Assembly (NCBI RefSeq): GCF_001613265.1
Contig: NZ_BDCA01000015.1
Coordinates: forward strand, 111,261-175,260
Direction of reading: 5' to 3'
Length of the DNA: 64,000 bases
Origin: Nocardia vermiculata NBRC 100427
GTDB lineage: Bacteria; Actinomycetota; Actinomycetes; Mycobacteriales; Mycobacteriaceae
In this document: one piece after another, positions 15,718 to 24,986 of the stretch
Layout of the letters: each line of letters starts with the position of its first letter
How positions within the stretch are numbered: position 1 is the first letter of the stretch
Translations under genes and position numbers: made by a program
The notes under the pieces: model-generated
What the model was told of the DNA's origin: nothing
The model's database searches: none
What the model saw: only the letters and a program-made list of their open reading frames with translations

Positions 15718-17379
15718 ATGACCGCCAGCACCGATCCGCAGCCGTCACTCGAACAGGCACTCGCACGCCTGACCGGGCCCGGCGGGCCGTTCGAACAGGT
15801 CGAGCAGGACGTACTGGGCATCCGGATGCAGGTCATGAAGAATCGCCGACGGGCGGTCGCCGAACTGTTCACGGACTCCCTGGCGTGGGGTGATCGCGAC
15901 TATCTGGTCACCGCCGACCGACGCATCTCCTTCGCCGGACACGGCGAATCCGTCACCGCGTTGGCGCGGGCACTGCACGACAAGTACGGCGTCGGCGCAG
16001 GCGACCGAGTTGCCGTGCTCGCGGCCAATACCCCGGAATGGGTGATGACCTTCTGGGCCACACAACTTCTCGGCGCCATCACCGTGGGCCTCAACGGCTG
16101 GTGGGCACCCCAGGAGGTCAGCTACGGCGTGCGGCACAGCCGTCCGACCGTGCTCGTGGTCGACGCGAAACGTGCTGCCGCACTTCCCGAACTGCCGGAC
16201 ACCGTCACCGTGCTGACCATGGAAGCCGACCTCCCCGCCCTGATCGCCGAATTCGCCGGCGCCGACGCGCCGCGCACGGAAATCGGCGAGGACGATCCGT
16301 CGGTCATCCTCTATACCAGCGGAACCACCGGTCGACCCAAGGGGGTCCTGCATTCGCAACGCAACCTGCTCGCGGTCGTGGACTACATCCGCTACGGCGA
16401 CGCCCTCGGCGCCGAAATGCGCGGCCAAACCTACGACCCCACCGCGCCGAGCCCGACCCGCACGCTTCTGACCTCACCGCTGTTCCATATCGCCAGCCTG
16501 CACAATCTGGTGGTTCCGCGCCTGCTCACCGGCGGGACGGTGATCATGCCGCAGGGCGCGTTCGACCCTGACACCATCCTCGGCCTGATCGAACGCGAAC
16601 GAATCACGAACTGGGGCGCGGTGCCGACGATGGTGAGCCGCATCCTCGAGCACGGCGGGCTCGACAAATACGACCTGTCCTCGATGCAGAACCTCGCCAT
16701 GTCGGCGGCGCCATCGTCGGAAGCATTCAAGGACAAGGTGCGCGAGACGCTGCCGTTCGCTCGCACCGCTCTGGTCGACAGCTATGGCCTCACCGAATGC
16801 AGTACGGCCATCACCGTGGCGACCGCCGCCGATCTTGCGGCGAACCCCGGAACCCTGGGTCGGCCGATCATCACCGTGGAGATGGAAATCCGCGACGCCC
16901 TCGGCGAACGGGTGCCCGACGGCACCGAGGGCGAGGTCTGCGCACGCAGCCCGTTCGTCATGCTCGGCTACTGGGAGGACGAGGCGGCCACCGCGGCCGC
17001 GATCACCCCCGACCGTTGGTTGCGCACCGGTGACTACGGGATCGTCGAAGACGGCAAGCTGCGATTGTCCGGTCGCCGTTCGGATCTCATTCTGCGGGGC
17101 GGCGAGAACGTCTACCCCGTCGAGATCGAACAATGTCTCGACGAGCATCCCGACGTGGCCGAATGCGTGGTGTTGGGGATCGACCACGCCGACCTCGGTC
17201 AGGAAGTCGCCGCCCTGGTGGTGTTGCAACCTGGCGCGAACACCACCCAGGAACAACTCCGCGACTTCGCGTCGCGGCGACTGTCTTATTTCAAGGTCCC
17301 GACCCGGTGGAGGCTGACCCGGCAACCGTTGCCGCGCAACGCCACCGGCAAGGTGATGCGGCACCGGGTCGACTTCTGA
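15718..17379 (+). CDS. Acyl-CoA ligase (AMP-binding, long-chain type)
   Basis: The 553-aa enzyme has YTSGTTGRPKG at residues 199-209, DSYGLTECS, WLRTGDYGIV, the hinge LSGRRSDLILRGGENVYPVE, and the catalytic Lys in NATGKVMRHR. GGAGG before ATG at 15718 fixes the start. It is monocistronic: a truncated GNAT gene lies before it and a convergent kinase after it. Compared with the other two ligases it has a longer N-terminus and resembles fatty-acid or steroid side-chain ligases (FadD type). The substrate is not evident. Confidence 0.87.
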   Translation: MTASTDPQPSLEQALARLTGPGGPFEQVEQDVLGIRMQVMKNRRRAVAELFTDSLAWGDRDYLVTADRRISFAGHGESVTALARALHDKYGVGAGDRVAVLAANTPEWVMTFWATQLLGAITVGLNGWWAPQEVSYGVRHSRPTVLVVDAKRAAALPELPDTVTVLTMEADLPALIAEFAGADAPRTEIGEDDPSVILYTSGTTGRPKGVLHSQRNLLAVVDYIRYGDALGAEMRGQTYDPTAPSPTRTLLTSPLFHIASLHNLVVPRLLTGGTVIMPQGAFDPDTILGLIERERITNWGAVPTMVSRILEHGGLDKYDLSSMQNLAMSAAPSSEAFKDKVRETLPFARTALVDSYGLTECSTAITVATAADLAANPGTLGRPIITVEMEIRDALGERVPDGTEGEVCARSPFVMLGYWEDEAATAAAITPDRWLRTGDYGIVEDGKLRLSGRRSDLILRGGENVYPVEIEQCLDEHPDVAECVVLGIDHADLGQEVAALVVLQPGANTTQEQLRDFASRRLSYFKVPTRWRLTRQPLPRNATGKVMRHRVDF

Positions 17380-17405
17380 ACCGGTGGTCGCGGATCTGGC
17401 AGTCC

Positions 17406-19061
17406 CTATCGTCCCAGCGGAACCTGCCGCCATTGGTCGAGAATCTGATTGATGGTGTGCCCCTTCCAGGTCATCACCGCCACATAGCGCGAATACGGCG
17501 CCTCGGGGAAGAACGTCCACACCGGAGGATGTGTGACATCGCGACCGTAGTCGGTCCCGGCACAGGTGACGACCAGCGGAGGCTGCGGCTGCCTGTCGTG
17601 CTCTATGCGTTGCGGGCGGGTGTCACATCCGCTGAACAGGCGCGAAACCAGTTCGTCGAGACCGAGATCCGCGTGCGCGGAACCGGCACGGTCCATGATG
17701 TCGACCATCAGCGGAGTCTCACCCGAGTCCCCCATCGGAACGGTGCACGAGATGCGGGCGTAGTCGTGATCGGCGGGATTCTCCACCGACCCCGGATCGT
17801 TCTGCGCGCAGGTCGCTCCACGCCATCCCGTATTGGCGTTCATTCCACCGATGAGTCCGGGGAAGGCGACCGAGGCGGGCGCGTGCCGATCGTCCCAGCC
17901 CGATGCGGCGCCCGGCACGGTGTGCGCGGACCCATCCGTCTCGTCCGACCTGCCGAACAAATCGGTCCCCAATGCCAGCCCTGCGCCCACCACCAGGATG
18001 ACCACCACGACACCTGCCGCCAGCAGCACATTGCGCGACAACCGGATTCCGCCCGAATCACCCGCTGTCTCCGAGCTGTCCGGATGCGCGTCCTCCCGGG
18101 GCGTAGTTTCCGGAGTCACACCTTCGGGGTCCGCGTTTTCGGGAGTCGTGTCTTCAACAGTCCCGTCCCCCGGCCTCACGTTGTCCACCGGCATCGACAC
18201 GGCCGTGATATCGCTGATCACCCCGGCAACACCGATCTCCAGCTCGGCGCGCCGCACCTCGGCAAGGAATTCGCGGCAGCTCGGGAAACGATCGTCCGGC
18301 TCCTTGGCCAGAGCCCTCGCGAAGGCGGGATCGAGTACCGCCAGCTCCGGCATCAACTGGCCCGGCAACTGCGGCGGCCGATAGACGTGCGCGTACGCCA
18401 GGGCGAGCGGATCGGTCACCGAAAACGGCGACTGCCCGGTCAGCAGCACGAACAGGCTGCACGCGAGGGAGTACTGGTCGGACCGGTGATCCACGACACC
18501 ACCGGAAACCTGCTCCGGCGAGATATACGCGGCGGTCCCGGTTACCGAACCGGTTCGGGTCAGGCCGGTGGTCGCATCACGCAGACGAGCGATACCGAAA
18601 TCGGTGAGCAGCACGCGTTCCGGACGTCCGGGCTCGGGCGCGGCGATCAGAAAGTTCGACGGCTTCACATCCCGATGCAGCACCCCGACCCGATGCGCGT
18701 AATCGAGGGCGTCCGCAATCTGCTCCCCGATCCGGAAAGCCCGTTCGGGTTCGACGCTGCGGAGTGCGCCGGCATCGGTGCCGTGCACGAATTGCATCGC
18801 AATCCAGTGGATCTCCCCGGTAACCCCGCGATCGAAGATGGTCACGATATTCGGATGATCCAGCCGGGCAGTGAAATTGCCCTCATGCTCGAACCGCTGC
18901 TGGGCTTCCGGGTCGGCCCTGGTCGGATCGAGCAGCTTCAGCGCGACCGGCCTGGGCAGCCGCGGGTCCTGCGCCAGATAAACGATTCCCCAGCCACCGG
19001 CACCCAGTTTACGGTCGATGATGTACCCGGCGAACGACTCACCAGCCTCGAGCTCGATCAT
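17406..19061 (-). CDS. Membrane Ser/Thr protein kinase with extracellular sensor domain
   Basis: The 551-aa Hanks-type kinase shows the Gly loop GAGGWGIVY (20-28), Lys42, HRDVKPSN (129-136), DFG (154-156) and the SPEQ variant of the APE motif. An acidic Pro/Thr-rich linker (295-340) leads to one membrane span (about 345-366), then a roughly 180-residue outside domain with four Cys, probably two disulfides. The domain ends in WTFFPEAPYSRYVAVMTWKG. This is the PknF/PknI-like layout of mycolic-acid actinomycetes. It phosphorylates cytoplasmic targets in response to an outside signal. I used ATG at 19061, since the upstream frame has no kinase-like sequence. No obvious partner gene is adjacent. 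Confidence 0.9.
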   Translation of the reverse strand: MIELEAGESFAGYIIDRKLGAGGWGIVYLAQDPRLPRPVALKLLDPTRADPEAQQRFEHEGNFTARLDHPNIVTIFDRGVTGEIHWIAMQFVHGTDAGALRSVEPERAFRIGEQIADALDYAHRVGVLHRDVKPSNFLIAAPEPGRPERVLLTDFGIARLRDATTGLTRTGSVTGTAAYISPEQVSGGVVDHRSDQYSLACSLFVLLTGQSPFSVTDPLALAYAHVYRPPQLPGQLMPELAVLDPAFARALAKEPDDRFPSCREFLAEVRRAELEIGVAGVISDITAVSMPVDNVRPGDGTVEDTTPENADPEGVTPETTPREDAHPDSSETAGDSGGIRLSRNVLLAAGVVVVILVVGAGLALGTDLFGRSDETDGSAHTVPGAASGWDDRHAPASVAFPGLIGGMNANTGWRGATCAQNDPGSVENPADHDYARISCTVPMGDSGETPLMVDIMDRAGSAHADLGLDELVSRLFSGCDTRPQRIEHDRQPQPPLVVTCAGTDYGRDVTHPPVWTFFPEAPYSRYVAVMTWKGHTINQILDQWRQVPLGR

Positions 19062-19452
19062 CGCTACTGTCACCCCTCCCGGTACGCCGTCGGTCACCGA
19101 CCATACCGCAGGCAAACCGGCACTGCGGACCCGTTGAACGTCCCGGCAATCGCCGAACTCCATTGACAGCACGGATGTTTCACACTCGACGTGGTGGCCT
19201 GTTGTCGCCCGTGCCGACGCCTGGGAGGTTTTGGTGATGATCGCCCATGGGCGGGTGGTCGGTTTCCGTCGAAACCGTGCAACAGTCGGTTCAGCATGTC
19301 GATCAACTCGGTGATCGCGACCGCCTGACCCCGACAGGGCTTCAGCGGGGAATGGACCACGTTCAACGACGGGTCCACCCCAGGCCTCGGCGAGGTCCTC
19401 ACCGTCAGCAGCTCCACCGCACGGACACATGATCGGCCCGACGGTTACCGCG
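19062..19452. other. Intergenic, no gene recognised
   Basis: Open frames exist on the minus strand but they lack a ribosome site and family likeness. The interval probably holds the kinase promoter and the 3' untranslated end of the peptidase gene. I see no clear terminator or repeat. Confidence 0.5.
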
Positions 19453-20940
19453 TCAGGCCGCACCGCAAGCGAAACCATCGGTCGGCATGGAGCCGGTGAC
19501 GAGGTATTCGCCGATGACGTCGTCGGCGCAGGGGTTCTTCCCGAGCACGTACGCGCCGTGTCCGCTGTTGTCGACGGTCAGTAGCCGGGAGCGGTCGCCG
19601 AACTCTTCGTGCACCAATTCGGCATTACGCAACGGCGTCACGGGATCACGCTGGTTCTGTGTGATCAGAACGTTCGTCGGACCACCGTCGTCGATTGCGA
19701 CGGGAGCTTCCGATGGCCCGGAGCGCCAGAACGCGCACGGCATGATGTTCGCGGCCGCCGCCCCGAAGAGTGGATGAACCTTGCTGTCTGCGGCGATGGC
19801 TTTCTTGTACGTGGCGGGATCTTCCGGCCACTCCACGTCGTTGCACGTCACTGCAAGGAACACCGACCATGTGTTGTCCAGTTCCGGCGTCACATGCGGA
19901 AGCTGCACCTGCCCCGAGGGCGCCCCTTCTCGTGCGGACTTCCATGCCTTCGCGGTCGCCTCGTACATGCGCGGATTATACAGTGCCACAAAGGTACTCA
20001 AGCGAAAGAGTCGCCCGTCGAGTCCGTCGACGACGTCGTGGTCGAGCTTGTCGGCCAGCTCGAAATATGTGTCGCGCACCTCTGCCGGAGTGTTGCCGAG
20101 TCCGAATCGATCACTCCGGTCCGCCGCCCATTTCGCGAAGTCAGGAAAAGCATCTTCCATTCCGAGTGCGTAGTTTCGGATTCCTTCGTAGTCGAGGTGG
20201 GTATCTCCGATGTTGCTGTCGATAACGATCCGATCAGCGGTGTCCGGATACATCGACGCGTATGCCGCGCCGAGCGCAGATCCGTAGGAATAGCCGAGGA
20301 AGCTTGCCTTCTCCTCCCCGAGCGACTGGCGGACCCGGTTCATGTCGCGCGACATGTTCGCCGTCGAAACATATGGCACGAGAGGGTCCTCAGCGCATCG
20401 GCGAGCGACTTCTTCCGACAGTGCGGCCTGTTCGTCGAATGCCGCATCGTCGTATGCGTAGGGTGGAACCGCACCGAGGTAACCGAGGTCGTCGGTGAAT
20501 CCACAGCTGATGCGAGTCGAGTGCCCGACACCTCGGGTGTCGATGCCGATGAGGTCATAAGTATCCAGCACCTCCTGCGAAATACCCTGCTTCGCAAGGA
20601 ATTCAGGCTGATCGAGGCCGGTTCCGCCTGGCCCGCCCGGATTCAGCATCAATATCCCGCGACGCTTGTCGAGGTTTTTCGAGGCCAGTTTCGAGATCGC
20701 GAGATCGATCTTCACGCCCTCGGGGTCGTTGTAGTCGCGCGGCACCTGAATTTTGGCGCACTGCAACTGCCGCGGACCGCCCTTCGAGGCTTCGGCGCCG
20801 TCCGGGCAGGCCGTCCACTGCACATCCGTCGAAACCCGTCGCACGACATCGGGGTGCTCGGGGGTCGTCGAACACCCGGCGACGAGGATTCCCGTCAGGG
20901 TGGCCACCGTGGTCGTCAAGCAGAGGAGTCGGGGCTTCAC
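19453..20940 (-). CDS. Exported TAP-type tripeptidyl aminopeptidase lipoprotein
   Basis: The 495-aa protein starts with a lipoprotein signal peptide (MKPRLLCLTTTVATLTGILV then AGC, lipid-anchored Cys23). The alpha/beta-hydrolase core follows: oxyanion segment NPGGPGGTG (100-108), nucleophile elbow GYSYG with Ser218, and the C-terminal TAP extension with an Asp in NQRDPVTP and a His in NSGHGAYV. Homologues (SlpD/E, TAP, Hip1/CaeA) remove N-terminal tripeptides or process cell-wall proteins. GTG at 20940 fits GGAAAGGA upstream and the signal peptide. It is divergent from a TetR gene and shares a promoter region with three operator-like motifs, so it is probably repressed by that TetR. Confidence 0.88.
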   Translation of the reverse strand: MKPRLLCLTTTVATLTGILVAGCSTTPEHPDVVRRVSTDVQWTACPDGAEASKGGPRQLQCAKIQVPRDYNDPEGVKIDLAISKLASKNLDKRRGILMLNPGGPGGTGLDQPEFLAKQGISQEVLDTYDLIGIDTRGVGHSTRISCGFTDDLGYLGAVPPYAYDDAAFDEQAALSEEVARRCAEDPLVPYVSTANMSRDMNRVRQSLGEEKASFLGYSYGSALGAAYASMYPDTADRIVIDSNIGDTHLDYEGIRNYALGMEDAFPDFAKWAADRSDRFGLGNTPAEVRDTYFELADKLDHDVVDGLDGRLFRLSTFVALYNPRMYEATAKAWKSAREGAPSGQVQLPHVTPELDNTWSVFLAVTCNDVEWPEDPATYKKAIAADSKVHPLFGAAAANIMPCAFWRSGPSEAPVAIDDGGPTNVLITQNQRDPVTPLRNAELVHEEFGDRSRLLTVDNSGHGAYVLGKNPCADDVIGEYLVTGSMPTDGFACGAA

Positions 20941-20965
20941 GCGTCTGTTCCTTTCCCAACCGGGA

Positions 20966-21030
20966 CTAGCACGCTGTATTATTTCGTTCAACGGGGCGAC
21001 AGTAGCACAGCGTGCTAGCACGTCGTATTG
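20966..21030. promoter_or_regulatory. Triple TetR-operator-like array
   Basis: The motif TAGCAC-n3-GT(A/G)(T/C)T(A/G) occurs three times in the same orientation: 20967-20981, 21003-21017 and 21016-21030. The middle copy is nearly palindromic (TAGCAC AGC GTGCTA). CTAGCACGCTGT (20966-20977) and ACAGCGTGCTAG (21007-21018) form a perfect 12-bp inverted repeat. All lie between the divergent peptidase and TetR genes. Confidence 0.7.
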
Positions 21031-21041
21031 GAAAGGGTGCA

Positions 21042-21641
21042 ATGACCGAGGAGAAGAAGCTCGACTCGCGCGCGAAGGTCATCATCGCGGCCTGCAAGAT
21101 GATCGGCGAGGACCCAGCTTCCACGCTGAGTGTGCGTGCGGTAGCCGCCCGCGCGGGAGTGAGCATGGGGTCACTCCGACATCATTTCCCCACCCAGCGG
21201 GCACTACGTGACGCCGTCCTCGCAACGATTTACGACGTCGTGGGATCAGGCGAACATCTCATCTCCGATGAGTCGGTCCCACCGCGCGATCGACTGGTCG
21301 GATGCTTGAGACAGACTCTCGCGCCGCAACTCGGCGACGAGATTCGCCGCGCGTGGACCAAAGTGTTCGAGGCGTTCATCGCCCCCGAACACACGGATTC
21401 GCTACGTGCGTCCTATCTGCCGATGGCCAACGAAGGGCAGAGTCGCGTCGAACACTGGTTGTCCGTTCTCGCGAAGGAAGGCGTCGTCGCCGACGGAAAC
21501 ATCACCAACCACGCACGGTTCCTCAATACCGTTCTCAACGGCCTGTCGATCGAACGAGCGTTGCCTTCCGAAACATCGATTCTCGAGAATGAGAACGTCA
21601 CGCTGTATTTTGCGGTCGACGCGGTGCTGAAGTCCAGATGA
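21042..21641 (+). CDS. TetR-family transcriptional regulator
   Basis: The 199-aa protein starts MTEEKKLDSRAKVIIAACKM and has the TetR helix-turn-helix at about 10-56 (LSVRAVAARAGVSMGSLRHH). The C-terminal domain is helical. The ATG at 21042 follows GAAAGGG; an earlier in-frame ATG would lie inside the operator array. It is divergent from the exported TAP-type peptidase, so autoregulation and control of that gene are likely. Confidence 0.88.
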   Translation: MTEEKKLDSRAKVIIAACKMIGEDPASTLSVRAVAARAGVSMGSLRHHFPTQRALRDAVLATIYDVVGSGEHLISDESVPPRDRLVGCLRQTLAPQLGDEIRRAWTKVFEAFIAPEHTDSLRASYLPMANEGQSRVEHWLSVLAKEGVVADGNITNHARFLNTVLNGLSIERALPSETSILENENVTLYFAVDAVLKSR

Positions 21642-22258
21642 CGCATATGAACGCGTTCCTCATGGGACCAGCTCGAGTCGACACGCCCGACCACCAATCC
21701 AATTCCCGCCAGTAGCGAATAGTCAGCAATCGCTATCGATCGAAAGATGCTCGCCGGCCTCGGCTACCCCGACCACCGGCTGCTGTCGGCGTTCCTCGAG
21801 AATTGGAAGAGCGCTGACAGCCGCAAACCACTTCCGCGCAGGATCCGCCGTCGGCTGCGCACCGCGCTCTTCCGTGAAACGCGGTAACTAGGGTTCGGGT
21901 CGGGAACTGTCGCGAGTCCAGATTCGAAGCGCCCGTCCAGCGTCACCGATTGGACACCGACATTCATCGACCGCGGAGTCTCAGTCCCCGGCCGCGTGTT
22001 CGATACAGCTCGTCGAATCGTTCGAGCGCGAATGCCATTATTCCTCTGACGGGGTGCTCACGTCCGGTCGATCGGCGGAGGTTCGACGAACAGCGTCCAA
22101 CTCCGCCTCCAGTTCGGCGATGCGAGCCTCGAGATGCTTGCGGGTGGGTCTCTTGTCAGGCAGGCACGACGCGACCGCGGTACTGTCGTCCGGACGCGGG
22201 GCTCGGAGTCCGATGGGTTCGTACGCAACGATGTGGCCGGTCCCCGATGGTGCGACCA
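21642..22258. other. Remnant-filled interval before the IS copy
   Basis: No intact gene is recognised. A 46-codon plus-strand frame (21747-21887; begins MLAGLGYPDHRLLSAFLENW, ends in a very basic tail) looks like the C-terminus of some protein, but I cannot name it. On the minus strand 22038-22259 encodes 73 codons ending in a heptad-like helix (KHLEARIAELEAELDAVRR). Its 5' side abuts the left end of the IS3 copy, so it may be a gene cut by that insertion. Confidence 0.35.
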
Positions 22259-22289
22259 CCCGGTCTTTGAGTCCGGGGTCGATCCGTTC

Positions 22290-23156
22290 TCAGTTGATGT
22301 CGCAGACCACGGGGTGATTGGTGTGGCTGCAGGTCGCAGCGTACTCGACCGGTGTCCGGTAGTTCAGTGCCGAGTGGCGGTGCCGGTGGTTGTGATCGGT
22401 TTTGAAATCGCCGATCACGACGCGGGCTTCGAGCAGGCTGGTCCAGTGGTTGCGATTGAGGCATTCATGCCGCAGCCGCCGGTTGAACGACTCGATGTAG
22501 CCGTTGTTCCACGGTGTTCCGGGTGGGATATAGGAGATCCCGACGCGATCACCACAGAACTGTTGCAGCGCAACAGAAATCATCTCTGGACCGTTATCCA
22601 TGCGTAGCACCTTCGGTGGGCCGCCGGTAGCGGTGAACACCCGCTCCAGCTCGGCGACCAAGCGTTCGGCGGTGATGGAACGTTCCGTCAGATGCAACAG
22701 CGATTCACGGGTGTGTTCGTCGACCATCGACGCGATCTTCACCGCCCGCCCGTCAACGGTTGAATCGAACTGGAAGTCCAACGCCCACACCACCTTCGGT
22801 GCGTCAGCACCGATGATCGGGACCGAGGACTGACCAGCACGCTTGCGGGGGGAGTGCGTGCGAACTTGCAGGCCCTCTTCACGTCAGAGTCGGTGGACAC
22901 GCTTCTTGTTCACTCGGTGGCCCTCGTCGAACCGCAATGCCGCCCAGGCCCGCCGGAAACCGTGGCACGGGTTCTTGGTGGCATACGAACGCAGCCACTC
23001 GCGCGCGCCGACGTCAGGATCGTGCGGGGTCTGCGAGGCCGGCAGTCGCCGATATGTAGACCTGTGGAGCCCAACAACCTTGCAGGCGAACCGTTCCGAC
23101 ATGCCCATGACCTGTTGGAGCATGTGCGCGGCGCGCCGCTTGGCCGCTGGGCTCAA
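22290..23156 (-). pseudogene. IS3-family transposase orfB with internal stop
   Basis: The first part (22884-23156) encodes the HTH_21-like region (VVGLHRSTYRRLPASQTPHD; ATKNPCHGFRRAWAALRFDE). The same frame after a TGA at 22884-22886 encodes the rve integrase core: WALDFQFD with the first Asp, RMDNGPEM with the second, and NGYIESFNRRLR with the Glu of the DDE triad. The interrupted site reads HRL-stop-REEGLQ where IS3 proteins have Trp, so one TGG to TGA change explains it. The frame has no other break. orfB lies in the -1 frame to orfA at a GGAAAATTTTGAG overlap, the place of frameshifting in active IS3 elements. Confidence 0.8.
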
Positions 23157-23434
23157 AATTTTCCCCGCGAAATCTCACGCAACGCGTCTTTCTCCAGCTC
23201 CGCATCCGCGAGCAGCCGCTTGAGCCGGTTGTTCTGTTCGCGCAGCTCTTTGAGCTCCTTCGCCGCGTCGGTGTCCATGCCGCCGTACTGGCGGCGCCAG
23301 TTGTAGAGCGTCGCAGCCGATACTCCCAAGTCGGCGGCGATCTGCTCGCCCGTCTGTCCTGCCGCGGCGAGCTCGTCGGCACGGCGCAGCTTCCGCACGA
23401 TGTCCTCCGCGGAATGCCGTTTCCGTCCTGCCAT
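23153..23434 (-). CDS. IS3-family transposase orfA
   Basis: The 93-aa product starting MAGRKRHSAEDIVRKLRRAD is the usual IS3 OrfA: a helix-turn-helix (EQIAADLGVSAATLYNWRRQ) followed by a leucine-zipper-like coiled coil (LKELREQNNRLKRLLADAEL) for dimerisation. It ends EISRGKF-stop at the overlap with orfB. OrfA alone is intact, so it could still act as a repressor of related copies even though this element cannot make full transposase. Confidence 0.85.
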   Translation of the reverse strand: MAGRKRHSAEDIVRKLRRADELAAAGQTGEQIAADLGVSAATLYNWRRQYGGMDTDAAKELKELREQNNRLKRLLADAELEKDALREISRGKF

Positions 23435-23495
23435 GTCCTTCAGTGTCCCTTCCAGCCCCAACCAGGGCCAACAAGGACTCTAAAACCAGGCGGAG

Positions 23496-24689
23496 TCATC
23501 CACCGGGGACAGGCCAGATGCACGCGGGATCCTTTCCGCATTCCGGACACCGCATCGATGACGCACCATGCTGCGTCGGATCCTCGATTGTGCAATGCCG
23601 GCTCGTAGTCACGACGTGGCCGCAATACAGCCGGACGCGCCATCGCATGATCTCGCAATCGTGGGTTGTGGTACTAGCCAGCATCTTCCAGGCATTCAGA
23701 ACAGATGTCGTTCGGCGTTCCCGAAGTTCAGGATCCGCAGCTTCTTCTGCCCTGAACTCCTTCATCTGTTCGCGGAGATAGTCGCGGGAAGCTTCAGCCG
23801 ATCTCTGGTAGCGATGGTCAGTTCGGGTCAGCTCGTATGCCTCGAGCGGGACGCCACGACGGTGATACGAAGCCAGCGGACTCAGCTGCCCAGCAGGCGG
23901 TGCAGACTGGCTCGACTCGACGAGAGGGCCCACGTATTCGTAGGCCTGAATGCGTCGGGCGTAACTGCACGGCCAACAATCCAGTTCTGGTACGGGGCGC
24001 GGCCATCTCAGCGCCAGCATTCGACGGCGATGGCCGCGATGGTCCTCGGAATCATGCTTGGACGGTGGTTGCGTGGCGTAGCACTCCTCCCACTCCGAGG
24101 TCAGCCGCGCGGCCCGCTCAGCCGACACCGTCTCTGGCGGGTCACCGGGCTGCCACTCGAGGCTCGGGGCGGACGTTTCCGCGAAATGGCCGCACGCCAG
24201 CTCGACCTCCCACATCGCCCGCGTCACCGGCTTGTCGTTCCGAATCTTCGCCCACAAATCGACGGCGTCGTCGACGTCGGCCAAATAGTCGGGGGGATCT
24301 ATGGGGTCGGCGGGCAAGGTTTGTTCTCGACGCCGGCCCCAGTCGACAATCTCCTGGAAATGACACGGGCAGTCGTCGTCGCTGCGATCCGAACAACAGG
24401 CCATCTGTCCGTGCGGCAACCGGTGACGGCTGTTCGGGTCGTAGAACGGACCTAAGGGCAGCTCATGGTCGGCATGGATGAGAACCTCGTGGATGCAGCT
24501 GCAATCCAGCTGGATCCGCCAGCGCCGCAACTCTTCTGGAGGAGGAACCAAGAGCCGCCACAAAGCCTCCGGACAATGGTCTGGTCGCTGAGCTCGGCGC
24601 GCCCGGTACTCCTGCAATACTCGCGCAACCGGCCGCGGCTTGCCGGGTAGATGTCGCTGGATCGCCATGGCCAGGATTCGTTGCGCCAC
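23496..24689 (-). CDS. Protein with three Cys/His (zinc-ribbon-like) modules
   Basis: This 397-aa protein matches no family I know. Three times it repeats a pattern: a strand W-x-x-x-L-x-C-(G/S)-x near residues 57-65, 160-168 and 350-358 (WRIQLDCSC, WEVELACGH, WRVRLYCGH), followed 40-75 residues on, or 23-26 in the last module, by a paired Cys (CPC at 107-109, CWPC at 238-241, CPEC at 381-384). Each module also has several His. That is what three tandem zinc ribbons would look like. The rest is Arg/Glu-rich helix. The start is uncertain (GTG at 24689, or ATG at 24665). It lies in a decayed island, and the 3' end is six bases from the IS. Confidence 0.6.
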   Translation of the reverse strand: MAQRILAMAIQRHLPGKPRPVARVLQEYRARRAQRPDHCPEALWRLLVPPPEELRRWRIQLDCSCIHEVLIHADHELPLGPFYDPNSRHRLPHGQMACCSDRSDDDCPCHFQEIVDWGRRREQTLPADPIDPPDYLADVDDAVDLWAKIRNDKPVTRAMWEVELACGHFAETSAPSLEWQPGDPPETVSAERAARLTSEWEECYATQPPSKHDSEDHRGHRRRMLALRWPRPVPELDCWPCSYARRIQAYEYVGPLVESSQSAPPAGQLSPLASYHRRGVPLEAYELTRTDHRYQRSAEASRDYLREQMKEFRAEEAADPELRERRTTSVLNAWKMLASTTTHDCEIMRWRVRLYCGHVVTTSRHCTIEDPTQHGASSMRCPECGKDPACIWPVPGG

Positions 24690-24986
24690 CTCTCGAGGAG
24701 GTTAAGGGCAGTTAACCGGGCAACCGAATACTGCCGCCTCCTGCTTGTTCGCGATCGCGGTACCCACCGCAGGTGTCCCCGCTGCCGCCCGCACGATACC
24801 GCCAAGAGCGCATTACTTTGCTGTACTGATGTCGGTCGGCTTTGGATGGTTCAGCGTCCGAACGCCTGGTGTCGCTGATACAACGAGCGGTCCGGCTGCC
24901 AGCGGCCAGCACCGTTTCATCCGCAGCTCCGGACCGATCCAGCGAAGTCCCGGACGACGAGAAGCCAGGCCGCGCACCATAGTCAG

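Larger units (their letters stand above)
22259..23490 (-). mobile_element. IS3-family insertion sequence, decayed
   Basis: About 1.23 kb. Imperfect inverted repeats bound it: CCCGGTCTTTGAGTCC (22259-22274) and GGACTCTAAAACCAGG (23475-23490), which share 12 of 16 positions. Inside are orfA and orfB on the minus strand in the usual overlapping -1 arrangement. orfB carries an in-frame stop, so the copy is probably inactive. I see no clean target duplication, and the exact ends are uncertain by a few bases. It lies six bases from the stop of the Cys/His-module gene. Confidence 0.82.

Noticed and set aside
19062..19452. Minus-strand extension of the kinase frame and a 107-codon frame
   Set aside because: No kinase-like sequence lies before the ATG at 19061 and no ribosome site supports the other frame.
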